A stretch of 58,438 nucleotides of DNA from NCBI GenBank assembly GCA_017416765.1, contig JAFQBE010000001.1, positions 1 to 58,438 on the forward strand, read 5' to 3'. A program made the position numbers and the translations under genes. The notes under the pieces are model-generated. The model was not told where the DNA came from and ran no database searches. It saw nothing but the letters and a program-made list of their open reading frames with translations. Below are positions 51,525-58,438 of the stretch, piece by piece. Numbering within the stretch: position 1 is the first letter of the stretch; every line of letters begins with the position of its first letter. This DNA comes from Clostridia bacterium. GTDB taxonomy: Bacteria > Bacillota > Clostridia > Oscillospirales > Acutalibacteraceae.

Positions 51525-52566
51525 AAAATTATTTTCGTTAATAGAAAAACTTGAAAAAGAACATTCATTATCTTTTGAAGAATATGAATATCTTATTGAA
51601 AACAGAAATGAAGAAGCTGCTTTGCTTCTGCGCGAAAAGGCGCAGCGCGTGCGCAAAGAAAATTACGGTAACGATGTTTATATCAGAGGGCTTATTGAAA
51701 TAGGCAACTACTGCAAAAATAACTGCCTTTACTGCGGTATACGCGCAGGGAACAGAACCTGCGAACGTTACAGGCTAAATGAAGAAGAGATTCTTTCATG
51801 CTGTGAGCAAGGATATAAGCTCGGCTTTCGCACCTTTGTCATGCAGGGCGGTGAGGACGATTATTTCAGCGATGAGCGCATGTGCCGTATTATCAGCGAA
51901 ATAAAAAATCGCTATCCTGATTGTGCGGTAACGCTGTCGCTTGGCGAAAAAAGCAGAGAAAGCTACCAACGGCTTTTTGATGCGGGTGCGGACAGGTATC
52001 TGCTTCGCCACGAAACGGCAGACAAGGAGCATTACGAAAAGCTTCACCCGATTGGAATGTCCTTTGAAAACCGTATGCGCTGCCTTAATGATTTGAAAGA
52101 AATCGGCTTTCAGGTCGGCTGTGGTTTCATGGTAGGTTCACCCTATCAGACAAACCGCCATATAGCCAAGGATTTGAAATTTATCGAAACCTTTAAGCCC
52201 GATATGTGCGGTATCGGTCCGTTTGTACCTCATAGGGCAACACCGTTTTCGGAATATGAGCAGGGTACGGTTGAGCTTACCTGTTATCTGCTTAGCATTA
52301 TCCGCTTGATTTGTCCGCATATTCTTTTGCCGTCTACTACCGCTTTGGGAACTATTGACCCGAACGGTAGGGAAAAAGGCATACTCAGCGGTGCTAATGT
52401 TGTTATGCCGAATCTTTCGCCCGAGGAGTTCAGAAGCAAATATGAGCTTTACAACAATAAAATTTCCACCGGTGCGGAATCGGCTCAGCAGAAGAACGGG
52501 CTTGCAGGCCGCATGGAAAAAATAGGCTATAAAATTGTCACCGCCCGCGGTGATGTAAAAAAATAA
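51517..52566 (+). CDS. hydE: [FeFe]-hydrogenase maturase HydE (radical SAM)
   Basis: 349 residues. The radical SAM cluster is NYCKNNCLYCGIRAGN (CxxxCxxC near 66-73). LGEKSRESYQRLFDAGAD and GFMVGSPYQT are typical. HydE acts in building the dithiomethylamine and CO/CN ligands of the H-cluster. It starts within TM1266 (8-base overlap). A palindrome is inserted before hydG. Confidence 0.95.
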   Translation: MNEKLFSLIEKLEKEHSLSFEEYEYLIENRNEEAALLLREKAQRVRKENYGNDVYIRGLIEIGNYCKNNCLYCGIRAGNRTCERYRLNEEEILSCCEQGYKLGFRTFVMQGGEDDYFSDERMCRIISEIKNRYPDCAVTLSLGEKSRESYQRLFDAGADRYLLRHETADKEHYEKLHPIGMSFENRMRCLNDLKEIGFQVGCGFMVGSPYQTNRHIAKDLKFIETFKPDMCGIGPFVPHRATPFSEYEQGTVELTCYLLSIIRLICPHILLPSTTALGTIDPNGREKGILSGANVVMPNLSPEEFRSKYELYNNKISTGAESAQQKNGLAGRMEKIGYKIVTARGDVKK

Positions 52567-52581
52567 ATTGTTTATTTGTAG

Positions 52582-52601
52582 GGCAGGGGCTTGCCCCTGC
52601 C
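52582..52601 (+). repeat. REP-like palindrome inside the hyd operon
   Basis: GGCAGGGGC (52582-52590) pairs perfectly with GCCCCTGCC (52593-52601). It sits between hydE and hydG and is preceded by TTTGTAG, like the palindrome near 1168. Confidence 0.7.
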
Positions 52602-52620
52602 GGATGAAAGGAAGAATAAA

Positions 52621-54069
52621 ATGTCAGTTTACAATCCCAAATCACTCAAAGCAGAAGAATTTATAAATCACGAAGAGATTCTTGCAACCATTGAATATGC
52701 AGAGCAGAATAAGAATAATATTGAGCTTATAGATTCAATCCTTGAAAAGGCACGCCCGAAGAAAAACGGCAACGGCTGTGTCTGCCACGGGCTTTCACAC
52801 CGAGAAGCCTCTGTGCTGCTTGCCTGTGAAATTCCCGAAAAAATTGAAGAGATGTATAAAATCGCAGAAGAAATCAAGCTTGCTTTTTACGGCAACCGCA
52901 TTGTTATGTTTGCGCCGCTTTACCTTTCCAACTACTGCGTCAACGGCTGTGTTTACTGCCCGTATCACCTTAAAAACAAGCATATTGCGCGTAAAAAGCT
53001 GACACAGGAGGAAATCAAGGCAGAGGTTATTGCATTGCAGGATATGGGTCACAAGCGTCTTGCAATTGAAGCGGGCGAAGACCCTGTTAACAATCCGCTT
53101 GAATATATCCTTGAATCTATTAAAACAATTTACTCAATCAACCACAAAAACGGCGCAATCCGCAGAGTTAATGTAAACATTGCCGCGACAACGGTTGAAA
53201 ATTACCGCAAGCTTAAAGAGGCAGGCATAGGCACATACATTCTTTTCCAGGAAACTTACCATAAGGAAAGCTACCTCAAGCTTCACCCCACAGGACCTAA
53301 ACACGATTATGCCTACCACACAGAGGCTATGGACAGAGCCATGGAGGGCGGCATTGACGATGTAGGTTTAGGTGTACTTTTCGGTCTGGAGCTTTATAAG
53401 TATGAACTGGCAGGTCTGCTCATGCACGCAGAACATCTTGAGGCTGTTCACGGTGTCGGTCCGCATACAATCAGCGTGCCGCGTATCAAGCGTGCAGATG
53501 ATATCGACCCAAATGTTTTTGACAATTCTATTCCCGATGAAATGTTTGAAAAAATAATTGCAATTATCCGCATGGCAGTACCGTATACGGGCATGATTAT
53601 TTCTACGCGTGAATCGCAGGCTGTGCGTGAGCGTGTGCTGCGCCTTGGCATTTCGCAAATCAGCGGTGCATCGCGCACATCAGTCGGCGGCTATACTGAG
53701 GAAGAACGTCCGCACGATTCGGAGCAGTTTGAAGTTTCCGACCAGCGTACACTTGACGAGGTTGTAAAATGGCTCATGGATAACGGACACATTCCGTCCT
53801 TCTGTACCGCATGCTACCGCGAAGGCAGAACGGGCGACCGCTTTATGAGCCTTTGCAAAAACGGTCAGATTCTCAACTGCTGCCACCCCAACGCACTTAT
53901 GACGCTTACCGAATACCTTATCGACTACGCAAGCGAAGAAACGAAGAAAACCGGTTTTGCGCTTATCGAAAAGGAACTCGGCAAAATTCCGACGGAAAAG
54001 GTAAGAACCATTGCAATGAGCAATATTAAGGATATTAAAAATTCCAACCGCAGAGATTTCAGATTTTAA
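52621..54069 (+). CDS. hydG: [FeFe]-hydrogenase maturase HydG (tyrosine lyase)
   Basis: 482 residues from ATG 52621 (GGAAG upstream). The radical SAM motif is LSNYCVNGCVYCPYH, and the C-terminal auxiliary cluster CTACYREGRTGDRF...NCC fits CX2CX22C. HydG cleaves tyrosine to form CO, CN and the Fe(CO)2(CN) synthon. No hydA is in the window. Confidence 0.96.
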   Translation: MSVYNPKSLKAEEFINHEEILATIEYAEQNKNNIELIDSILEKARPKKNGNGCVCHGLSHREASVLLACEIPEKIEEMYKIAEEIKLAFYGNRIVMFAPLYLSNYCVNGCVYCPYHLKNKHIARKKLTQEEIKAEVIALQDMGHKRLAIEAGEDPVNNPLEYILESIKTIYSINHKNGAIRRVNVNIAATTVENYRKLKEAGIGTYILFQETYHKESYLKLHPTGPKHDYAYHTEAMDRAMEGGIDDVGLGVLFGLELYKYELAGLLMHAEHLEAVHGVGPHTISVPRIKRADDIDPNVFDNSIPDEMFEKIIAIIRMAVPYTGMIISTRESQAVRERVLRLGISQISGASRTSVGGYTEEERPHDSEQFEVSDQRTLDEVVKWLMDNGHIPSFCTACYREGRTGDRFMSLCKNGQILNCCHPNALMTLTEYLIDYASEETKKTGFALIEKELGKIPTEKVRTIAMSNIKDIKNSNRRDFRF

Positions 54070-54079
54070 AGGTGATTTT

Positions 54080-55267
54080 ATGAGCTTAAACGAAACCGTC
54101 AGCGCTGACAGACTTCATATAGGCTTTTTCGGCTTGCGCAATGCGGGCAAATCAAGCGTTGTAAACGCAGTAACAGGGCAGGATTTGGCGCTTGTTTCCG
54201 ATGTTAAGGGTACAACTACAGACCCTGTAAAAAAGGCAATGGAGCTGCTGCCGCTCGGTCCGGTTGTAATTATTGATACACCCGGTATTGATGATGAGGG
54301 TGAGCTTGGCTTAATGCGCGTCAGAAAAGCAAAGCAGGTTCTGAATTATGCCGATATAGCGGTGTTGGTTGTTGATGCTGAAAAAGGGAATACAGCGCTT
54401 GATGAAGAATTAATCAGCCTTTTCAAAGCAAAGGCGATGCCGTATATTGTGGCTTACAACAAAGCGGATTTGCTTGAAAGCTTACCGCAGGAAACTGAAA
54501 ACGAAATATATGTAAGTGCGGTAAACAACACAAACATTAACGCACTTAAAGAAAAAATAGCAGCACTTGTAAAAACCGATGCCGAATCAAAGCGTATCGT
54601 AGCTGACCTGATTGAGCCGGGTGATACGGTTGTGCTTGTAGTACCGATTGATAAAGCTGCACCTAAAGGCAGGCTTATTCTGCCGCAACAGCAGACAATA
54701 CGCGACATACTTGACAGCGGCGCGCAAGCCTTTGTAACAAGAGATACCGAGCTTGAACACACACTTTCAATGCTTAAAAGTAAGCCTAAGCTGGTTATAA
54801 CCGATTCGCAGGTTTTCGGCTATGTTTCAAAAATTGTGCCGCAGGATATACCGCTGACCTCATTTTCAATACTTTTCCTGCGCTACAAGGGTGACCTTGC
54901 TGCGGCGGTAAAGGGCGCAAAAAAGCTTGATGAGCTCAAAGACGGTGATATTGTTCTGATTTCGGAGGGCTGTACTCACCACAGACAGTGTAACGATATC
55001 GGTACGGTGAAAATGCCCGGCTGGGTGCTGAACCACACAAAAAAGGATATTAAGTTTGAATTTACCTCGGGCGCACAGTTCCCCGAAGATGTTTCAAAAT
55101 ATGCCCTTGTAATTCATTGCGGCGGCTGTATGCTCAATAACCGCGAAATGAAGTACCGCATCCGTTCGAGCCTTGACAGCGGCGTACCTATAACAAACTA
55201 CGGCATAGCAATTGCCCATATGAACGGTATACTTGAAAGAAGTATTGAACAGTTTAACAAAAAATGA
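54080..55267 (+). CDS. hydF: [FeFe]-hydrogenase maturase HydF (GTPase scaffold)
   Basis: 395 residues. The GTPase domain has GLRNAGKSSVVNAVTGQ (Walker A), IIDTPGIDDEGEL and YNKADLL. The cluster-binding C-terminal part has CTHHRQCNDIG and HCGGCMLN. It assembles the H-cluster precursor and delivers it to HydA. It begins 10 bases after hydG. Confidence 0.96.
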   Translation: MSLNETVSADRLHIGFFGLRNAGKSSVVNAVTGQDLALVSDVKGTTTDPVKKAMELLPLGPVVIIDTPGIDDEGELGLMRVRKAKQVLNYADIAVLVVDAEKGNTALDEELISLFKAKAMPYIVAYNKADLLESLPQETENEIYVSAVNNTNINALKEKIAALVKTDAESKRIVADLIEPGDTVVLVVPIDKAAPKGRLILPQQQTIRDILDSGAQAFVTRDTELEHTLSMLKSKPKLVITDSQVFGYVSKIVPQDIPLTSFSILFLRYKGDLAAAVKGAKKLDELKDGDIVLISEGCTHHRQCNDIGTVKMPGWVLNHTKKDIKFEFTSGAQFPEDVSKYALVIHCGGCMLNNREMKYRIRSSLDSGVPITNYGIAIAHMNGILERSIEQFNKK

Positions 55268-55269
55268 CC

Positions 55270-55303
55270 AAAGGCAGAACGCACAAAGCGCTCTGCCTTT
55301 TTA
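55270..55303 (+). terminator. Intrinsic terminator of the hyd operon
   Basis: AAAGGCAGA (55270-55278) pairs with TCTGCCTTT (55292-55300), then a T-run. Confidence 0.85.
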
Positions 55304-55316
55304 TTGCTATGTTTAA

Positions 55317-56474
55317 TTAAAACATCAATGTAAAATCAGGATTGTAAAACGAGCGATAAAGGTAACCGTTTGCTTCATATTTTATAATCTCAGTTATAAC
55401 ACCATTATTCAGTGTGAATGCATGACTTTGCTCCGGATTTATTTCAACAATTTTTTCTGATATAAAATTACCATTAACATCGTATATTTTAGCATGTTCC
55501 GAATTATCGGTTATTTTATTAATCAAAATATATTTACCATCGAAAAGTATGCGTCCATTATAATAACCGTCAAATGCTTTAACTATATCGAATGAAAAGT
55601 TCCCCTTTGAATCTATCAGCGTAAAATAAGTGGCATGTGGTGTAGGATCATCGTTATAGCGTACCGTTGTAAAAACTACAGGTGCATAATTACCTACAAA
55701 ACTGTTGAGTTCAGCTGACAAATTATAATCATCTTCAAAATCAGATAAATCAATTATTGTATCATGATTCGGAGTTTTATACTTTGCATCGTCAATCAAG
55801 TATCCTTTTGTGGGCAATCGGAAATCAATATCCGGGTATTTTGAAGTTTCGCCAGTTTTAAGATTTACAAATGTTTTTATTGAGTGAATATAATAGTAGT
55901 GTTCAAAACAGTAATTATCTGAAGATACAATTGGTAATTGATATTCTCCTCGATAGTTACACAAACTGTAATACAAATTTTCACTTGGCTCTACAACCCA
56001 CTTGAAATCTGTATTTAATACACCAACTTTTATTATTCCGTTGTCGATAATGTCTGCTATGATATATCCGTTTTCATAAGTAAATCTGTAAAAATTACTT
56101 GCTCCAACATCTTCAGGATAAATCAGATTACCTTTAGTGTCACAAAAAGCATTGATATCATAAAGGAAAAGTATACCATTATGAAATTCTGTATGCATTT
56201 CAATAAAATCATAATCTATGCGGAATTGAATTCTACCTTTTAAATCTATGCAATATGTATATTGAGGTTCATCTTCATATGCAACAAGGCAAAGTCCTTC
56301 TGAAAAATTGCCATTTTCAATTATTTTTGAATTATCTTTGTCATACTTTTGAAAAATACTATTTTCGGTATTGAAAGTTTTATCATCTTTTAATGAGGAG
56401 TCGCTTTCTTTGTTGCTACAACCGAAAAGGGACAAAACAGAGAGTAGAACTATAAAGATATAAATAATCTTCAT
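55317..56474 (-). CDS. Lipoprotein with WG-repeat-like beta domain
   Basis: 385 residues. Lipobox LSVLSLFGCSNKE (Cys near 19) predicts a lipoprotein. The mature part has repeated strand pairs: FSEGLCLVAYEDEPQYTYCI DLKG, FHNGILFLYDINAFCDTKGNL and ENGYIIADIIDNGIIKVGVL, in the manner of KWG/WG repeats. AT-rich compared with the hyd operon. AAAAGGAGA precedes ATG 56474. It follows the PPC protein at 56512 by 37 bases and is probably co-transcribed. Confidence 0.7.
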   Translation of the reverse strand: MKIIYIFIVLLSVLSLFGCSNKESDSSLKDDKTFNTENSIFQKYDKDNSKIIENGNFSEGLCLVAYEDEPQYTYCIDLKGRIQFRIDYDFIEMHTEFHNGILFLYDINAFCDTKGNLIYPEDVGASNFYRFTYENGYIIADIIDNGIIKVGVLNTDFKWVVEPSENLYYSLCNYRGEYQLPIVSSDNYCFEHYYYIHSIKTFVNLKTGETSKYPDIDFRLPTKGYLIDDAKYKTPNHDTIIDLSDFEDDYNLSAELNSFVGNYAPVVFTTVRYNDDPTPHATYFTLIDSKGNFSFDIVKAFDGYYNGRILFDGKYILINKITDNSEHAKIYDVNGNFISEKIVEINPEQSHAFTLNNGVITEIIKYEANGYLYRSFYNPDFTLMF

Positions 56475-56511
56475 ATTAACTTCTCCTTTTTGGTATATTC
56501 AGCTAGTTAAA

Positions 56512-57777
56512 TTAAGCTAAAGACGAAAGTAAATCAATAATCCATTCTAAAATCTGTGCGAAAAATGCAAGAATACCGTCAAAGAATTCTATGATTGAAT
56601 CAAATGAAAAACTGCTGTTGCTGTTATCATCCGGAGTTTGGTCGGTTGATTCGTTTATAACAACAGAGAACGCTGCTGTTTTTGTAACACCGCCTTCTGA
56701 ATAGCTGACTCGGACAACGCTTGTACCTGCCTTTGATAAATCAAAGCCGTAAACTTCGTAGTTTGTAACAACAGCAGATGTACCGTCGGAATATTTAGCC
56801 CTTACTACCATGCCGGTTGTGTCAAGTTCTTCACCGACAGTATACTGAATCTTTGCAGGTAAGGTATCAACGCTGATGCTTGAAAGAGTTTTTGTTGTTA
56901 CGGGCGGTGCGATGGGTGAGTCTGTGTTATCAGAAGAAACTGTAAATTCATAGTTACCTACTGAACCTAATTTGCCTGAACCCATATAAATTTTTACATA
57001 ATAAGTTGTATTAGCTTCTAAAGCTACTTTAAAAGTTGTTTCTTTGTTACCGCGGGTATAATCGGAAGCAATAGTTTGCATATATTTATCATACATGTCA
57101 ATATTCGGAGAATAATCTCTATTAACACTCCAACTGGAGGTGTTAGGTAAATCGTAATTTACGAAATGAATTGTATATTCTTCATCACTAGAACCAGTTG
57201 TAAAACTGAACCAATCGGTATCTGGATAACCGTCTAAAGATGAAACTATCTTTGTATTAAGTTGAATTTTACTAGACTCTTCTAATGTATCTGGAATATT
57301 GTCCAATTTTGCTGAAATAGTAATTTGATAATTACCAATACTATCCTTCTTTTCTTTGCCCATTAAGATTTTAATATAGTATTCTGTTGAGCTTTCGAGT
57401 TTAAGGTTAAAACTACCGGTTCTATCTCCGCCAGTATAGCACCACTCAAGCTGTTTCATATTTTCATCATAAAGATAAAGGTGAGGTGAATAATCACTAT
57501 TAACTGACCATGAATCAGTATTGGCTAAATTGTAATTTTCAAAATATACATTGTAAAAAGCATCTTCCGAAAGAGTAGTAAACTTAAACCAATCCACCTC
57601 TTCCGCTTTACTCAATGAGCTTACATAATCTATGCCGTACTGTGGAATGTTAGTTGCAGTTTCTTTGGTATTGCCTGCTGTGATTTCTGTTGCAAGTGCT
57701 GAACCCGGTATTACTGCAATTGTTGCCAAAATGGCAATCGTCAGTAAAACAGAAATGATTTTTGAATAATTTTTCAT
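56512..57777 (-). CDS. Secreted protein with two PPC-like domains and an Ig-like domain
   Basis: 421 residues from ATG 57777 (AGGGAG upstream). The signal peptide is KIISVLLTIAILATIAVIPG. Two related modules (about 45-160 and 165-275) share DWFKFTT or DWFSFTT, a SWSVN then DYSP stretch and a final SIGNYQ or SVGNYE, typical of PPC beta-sandwiches. A Big_3-like Ig domain follows (YTVGEELDTTGMVVRAKYSDG). The C terminus ends in a hydrophobic helix IIEFFDGILAFFAQILEWII. The operator at 57835 lies in its promoter, so it is probably under the divergent XRE regulator. Confidence 0.78.
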   Translation of the reverse strand: MKNYSKIISVLLTIAILATIAVIPGSALATEITAGNTKETATNIPQYGIDYVSSLSKAEEVDWFKFTTLSEDAFYNVYFENYNLANTDSWSVNSDYSPHLYLYDENMKQLEWCYTGGDRTGSFNLKLESSTEYYIKILMGKEKKDSIGNYQITISAKLDNIPDTLEESSKIQLNTKIVSSLDGYPDTDWFSFTTGSSDEEYTIHFVNYDLPNTSSWSVNRDYSPNIDMYDKYMQTIASDYTRGNKETTFKVALEANTTYYVKIYMGSGKLGSVGNYEFTVSSDNTDSPIAPPVTTKTLSSISVDTLPAKIQYTVGEELDTTGMVVRAKYSDGTSAVVTNYEVYGFDLSKAGTSVVRVSYSEGGVTKTAAFSVVINESTDQTPDDNSNSSFSFDSIIEFFDGILAFFAQILEWIIDLLSSLA

Positions 57778-57807
57778 GATTTTTCTCCCTTCGATCAATT
57801 AAAATAC

Positions 57808-57860
57808 ATAGCCCGATAACGGACAATATAGATTATAGCCCGATATTGGGCTATTGTCAA
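57808..57860 (-). promoter_or_regulatory. Promoter with tandem operators for the PPC-protein operon
   Basis: In complement: TTGACA (57860-57855), 17 bases, TATAAT (57837-57832). Filling the spacer, the palindrome ATAGCCC/GGGCTAT (57835-57854) is a clear operator. A related ATAGCCCGATA occurs at 57808-57818, 27 bp away. Confidence 0.8.
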
Positions 57861-57904
57861 GATGCGGGTTAGAATTTAATCTTAATCAAGGGAGGGAAAG
57901 CTGA

Positions 57905-58129
57905 ATGATAATTTACACCAAGCTATGGCAGACAATGAAAGAAAAAAACATTTCACAATACAAGCTTATCAAGGATTACGGCTTTAGCACAGGTCAGCTT
58001 GACCGATTGCGAAAAAACGAAAGCGTAAGCACAAACACATTGAGCCAGCTTTGTGAAATACTCGGCTGTCAGCTTTACGATATAGCCGAATATGCACAAG
58101 AGAATAACGAAAAAAATACCGCAGAGTAA
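57905..58129 (+). CDS. Small XRE-family repressor
   Basis: 74 residues, essentially one helix-turn-helix: LWQTMKEKNISQYKLIKDYG, then STGQLDRLRKNESVSTNTLSQLCEILG. It matches the HTH_26-type short Xre proteins of Clostridia. AGGGAGGG precedes ATG 57905. It is divergent from the PPC protein with the operator between, so it is the likely repressor of both. Its stop lies inside the terminator stem. Confidence 0.85.
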   Translation: MIIYTKLWQTMKEKNISQYKLIKDYGFSTGQLDRLRKNESVSTNTLSQLCEILGCQLYDIAEYAQENNEKNTAE

Positions 58130-58175
58130 ACATCAGTAACCCAAATGGTTAAAGATAATTTACTCTGCGGTTTTG
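58118..58175 (+). terminator. Intrinsic terminator of the XRE gene
   Basis: ACCGCAGAGTAAA (58118-58130) pairs perfectly with TTTACTCTGCGGT (58159-58171), followed by TTTG. Confidence 0.82.
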
Positions 58176-58200
58176 TATTATAATATCTGCAAATTAAATT

Positions 58201-58280
58201 ACGGTTTGTCGAGATGCTTTTAGATGTTGCTTTGTAAGCCTCCCTCAATGAGGGAGCCATATATAACAGCATCAAACCGT
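58201..58280. repeat. Palindromic repeat element with inner and outer inverted arms
   Basis: ACGGTTTG (58201-58208) pairs with CAAACCGT (58273-58280), GATGCT with AGCATC, and a CTCCCT/AGGGAG hairpin lies in the middle near 58241-58257. Such CCTCCCTC-type elements are, from memory, common dispersed repeats of gut Firmicutes. Confidence 0.65.
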
Positions 58281-58308
58281 CAGATAAATTGTATTTTTTA
58301 ATGTATTT

Positions 58309-58426
58309 GCGATATATTTGCCTTACGGCAAATGCGATATAATTTCATAAATGAAATTGCGATATAGGCTCGTTACACTCACCTGCGATATGATATAAAT
58401 CCCCTGTGTGCCGCAGCACATATCGC
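58309..58426. repeat. Tandem hairpin array with GCGATAT linkers
   Basis: GCGATAT starts at 58309, 58334, 58359 and 58385 (periods of 25, 25 and 26 bp), with an inverted ATATCGC at 58420. Between them lie different palindromes: ATTTGCC/GGCAAAT, AATTTCAT/ATGAAATT, then a decayed AGG...CCT. The linker is conserved while the stems change. The array runs to or past the window end. Confidence 0.75.
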
Positions 58427-58438
58427 ATCGAAGATATA

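Noticed and set aside
58309-58426. Possible CRISPR array
   Set aside because: The constant part is only 7 bp and the spacers are themselves palindromes; no cas genes are seen.
1-58438. tRNA or rRNA genes
   Set aside because: No rRNA-like stretch or tRNA cloverleaf was recognised in the intergenic regions by eye; a tRNAscan run would be decisive.

Overview
The window looks like a chromosomal segment of a low-to-mid GC, strictly anaerobic Clostridia-type Gram-positive, most likely an Oscillospiraceae/Ruminococcaceae-like gut or rumen bacterium. The evidence is AGGAGG-type ribosome sites, frequent TTGACA/TATAAT promoters, [FeFe]-hydrogenase maturases (HydE, HydG, HydF), rubrerythrin and rubredoxin, a desulfoferrodoxin-like protein, TraX and YerC homologues, and many secreted plant-glycan enzymes. 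The organism call is inference; no rRNA or tRNA gene was seen.

Layout. (1) 1-4210 is an accessory region: the cut start of a probable transposase ORF, a TIR-like domain fused to a membrane domain, a MerR/TipAS regulator, small hypothetical proteins, an XRE regulator, and a 52-residue protein gene bracketed by two copies of a palindrome. (2) 4217-9331 holds a beta-propeller-like protein, a secreted beta-helix protein, an endonuclease/exonuclease/phosphatase-fold protein and a WbsX/GH99-like protein. (3) 9456-13493 has a DeoR regulator, an XRE-desulfoferrodoxin fusion, TraX, a secreted protein and PnuC. (4) 13559-17423 is a nucleotide-sugar operon (TviB/TviC-like, Gfo/Idh/MocA, acetyltransferase). 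(5) 17492-23182 has an FAD protein and a GH43-like / DUF4838 / DUF2804 group. (6) 23241-25650 is rmlA-rmlC-rmlD, and 26183-35739 is a surface-glycan operon (rfbF, rfbG, GtrII-like, flippase, pyruvyltransferase-like, rfbH, reductase, GtrB-like, Nudix). (7) 35800-43000 has rubredoxin, rubrerythrin, a beta-helix protein, lysS-greA, a secreted protein and a GPH sugar transporter. (8) 43220-45493 is yerC-methyltransferase-hslO-DUF6054. (9) 45543-49639 is a GH43/GH51 arabinan pair separated by a 264-bp MITE-like element. (10) 49693-55267 has a CPA2 antiporter and a TM1266-hydE-hydG-hydF operon behind a riboswitch-like leader. (11) 55317-58438 has a WG-repeat-like lipoprotein, a PPC/Ig-like secreted protein with a divergent XRE regulator, and a hairpin-repeat array.

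Functional themes are arabinan/pectin breakdown and uptake, synthesis of a deoxysugar-containing surface polysaccharide (dTDP-rhamnose, CDP-deoxyhexose and probably UDP-GalNAcA branches), anaerobic redox and oxygen defence, and mobile or defence functions at the edges.

The items I consider most worth follow-up are the unassigned leader RNA in front of the hydrogenase-maturation operon (51148-51244), the TIR-membrane fusion (201-1079), the palindrome-bracketed mini-gene with related Shine-Dalgarno-sequestering leaders (66-102, 2876-2941, 3963-4204), the 25-bp-period hairpin array at the right edge (58309-58426), and the XRE-desulfoferrodoxin fusion (10361-10945).
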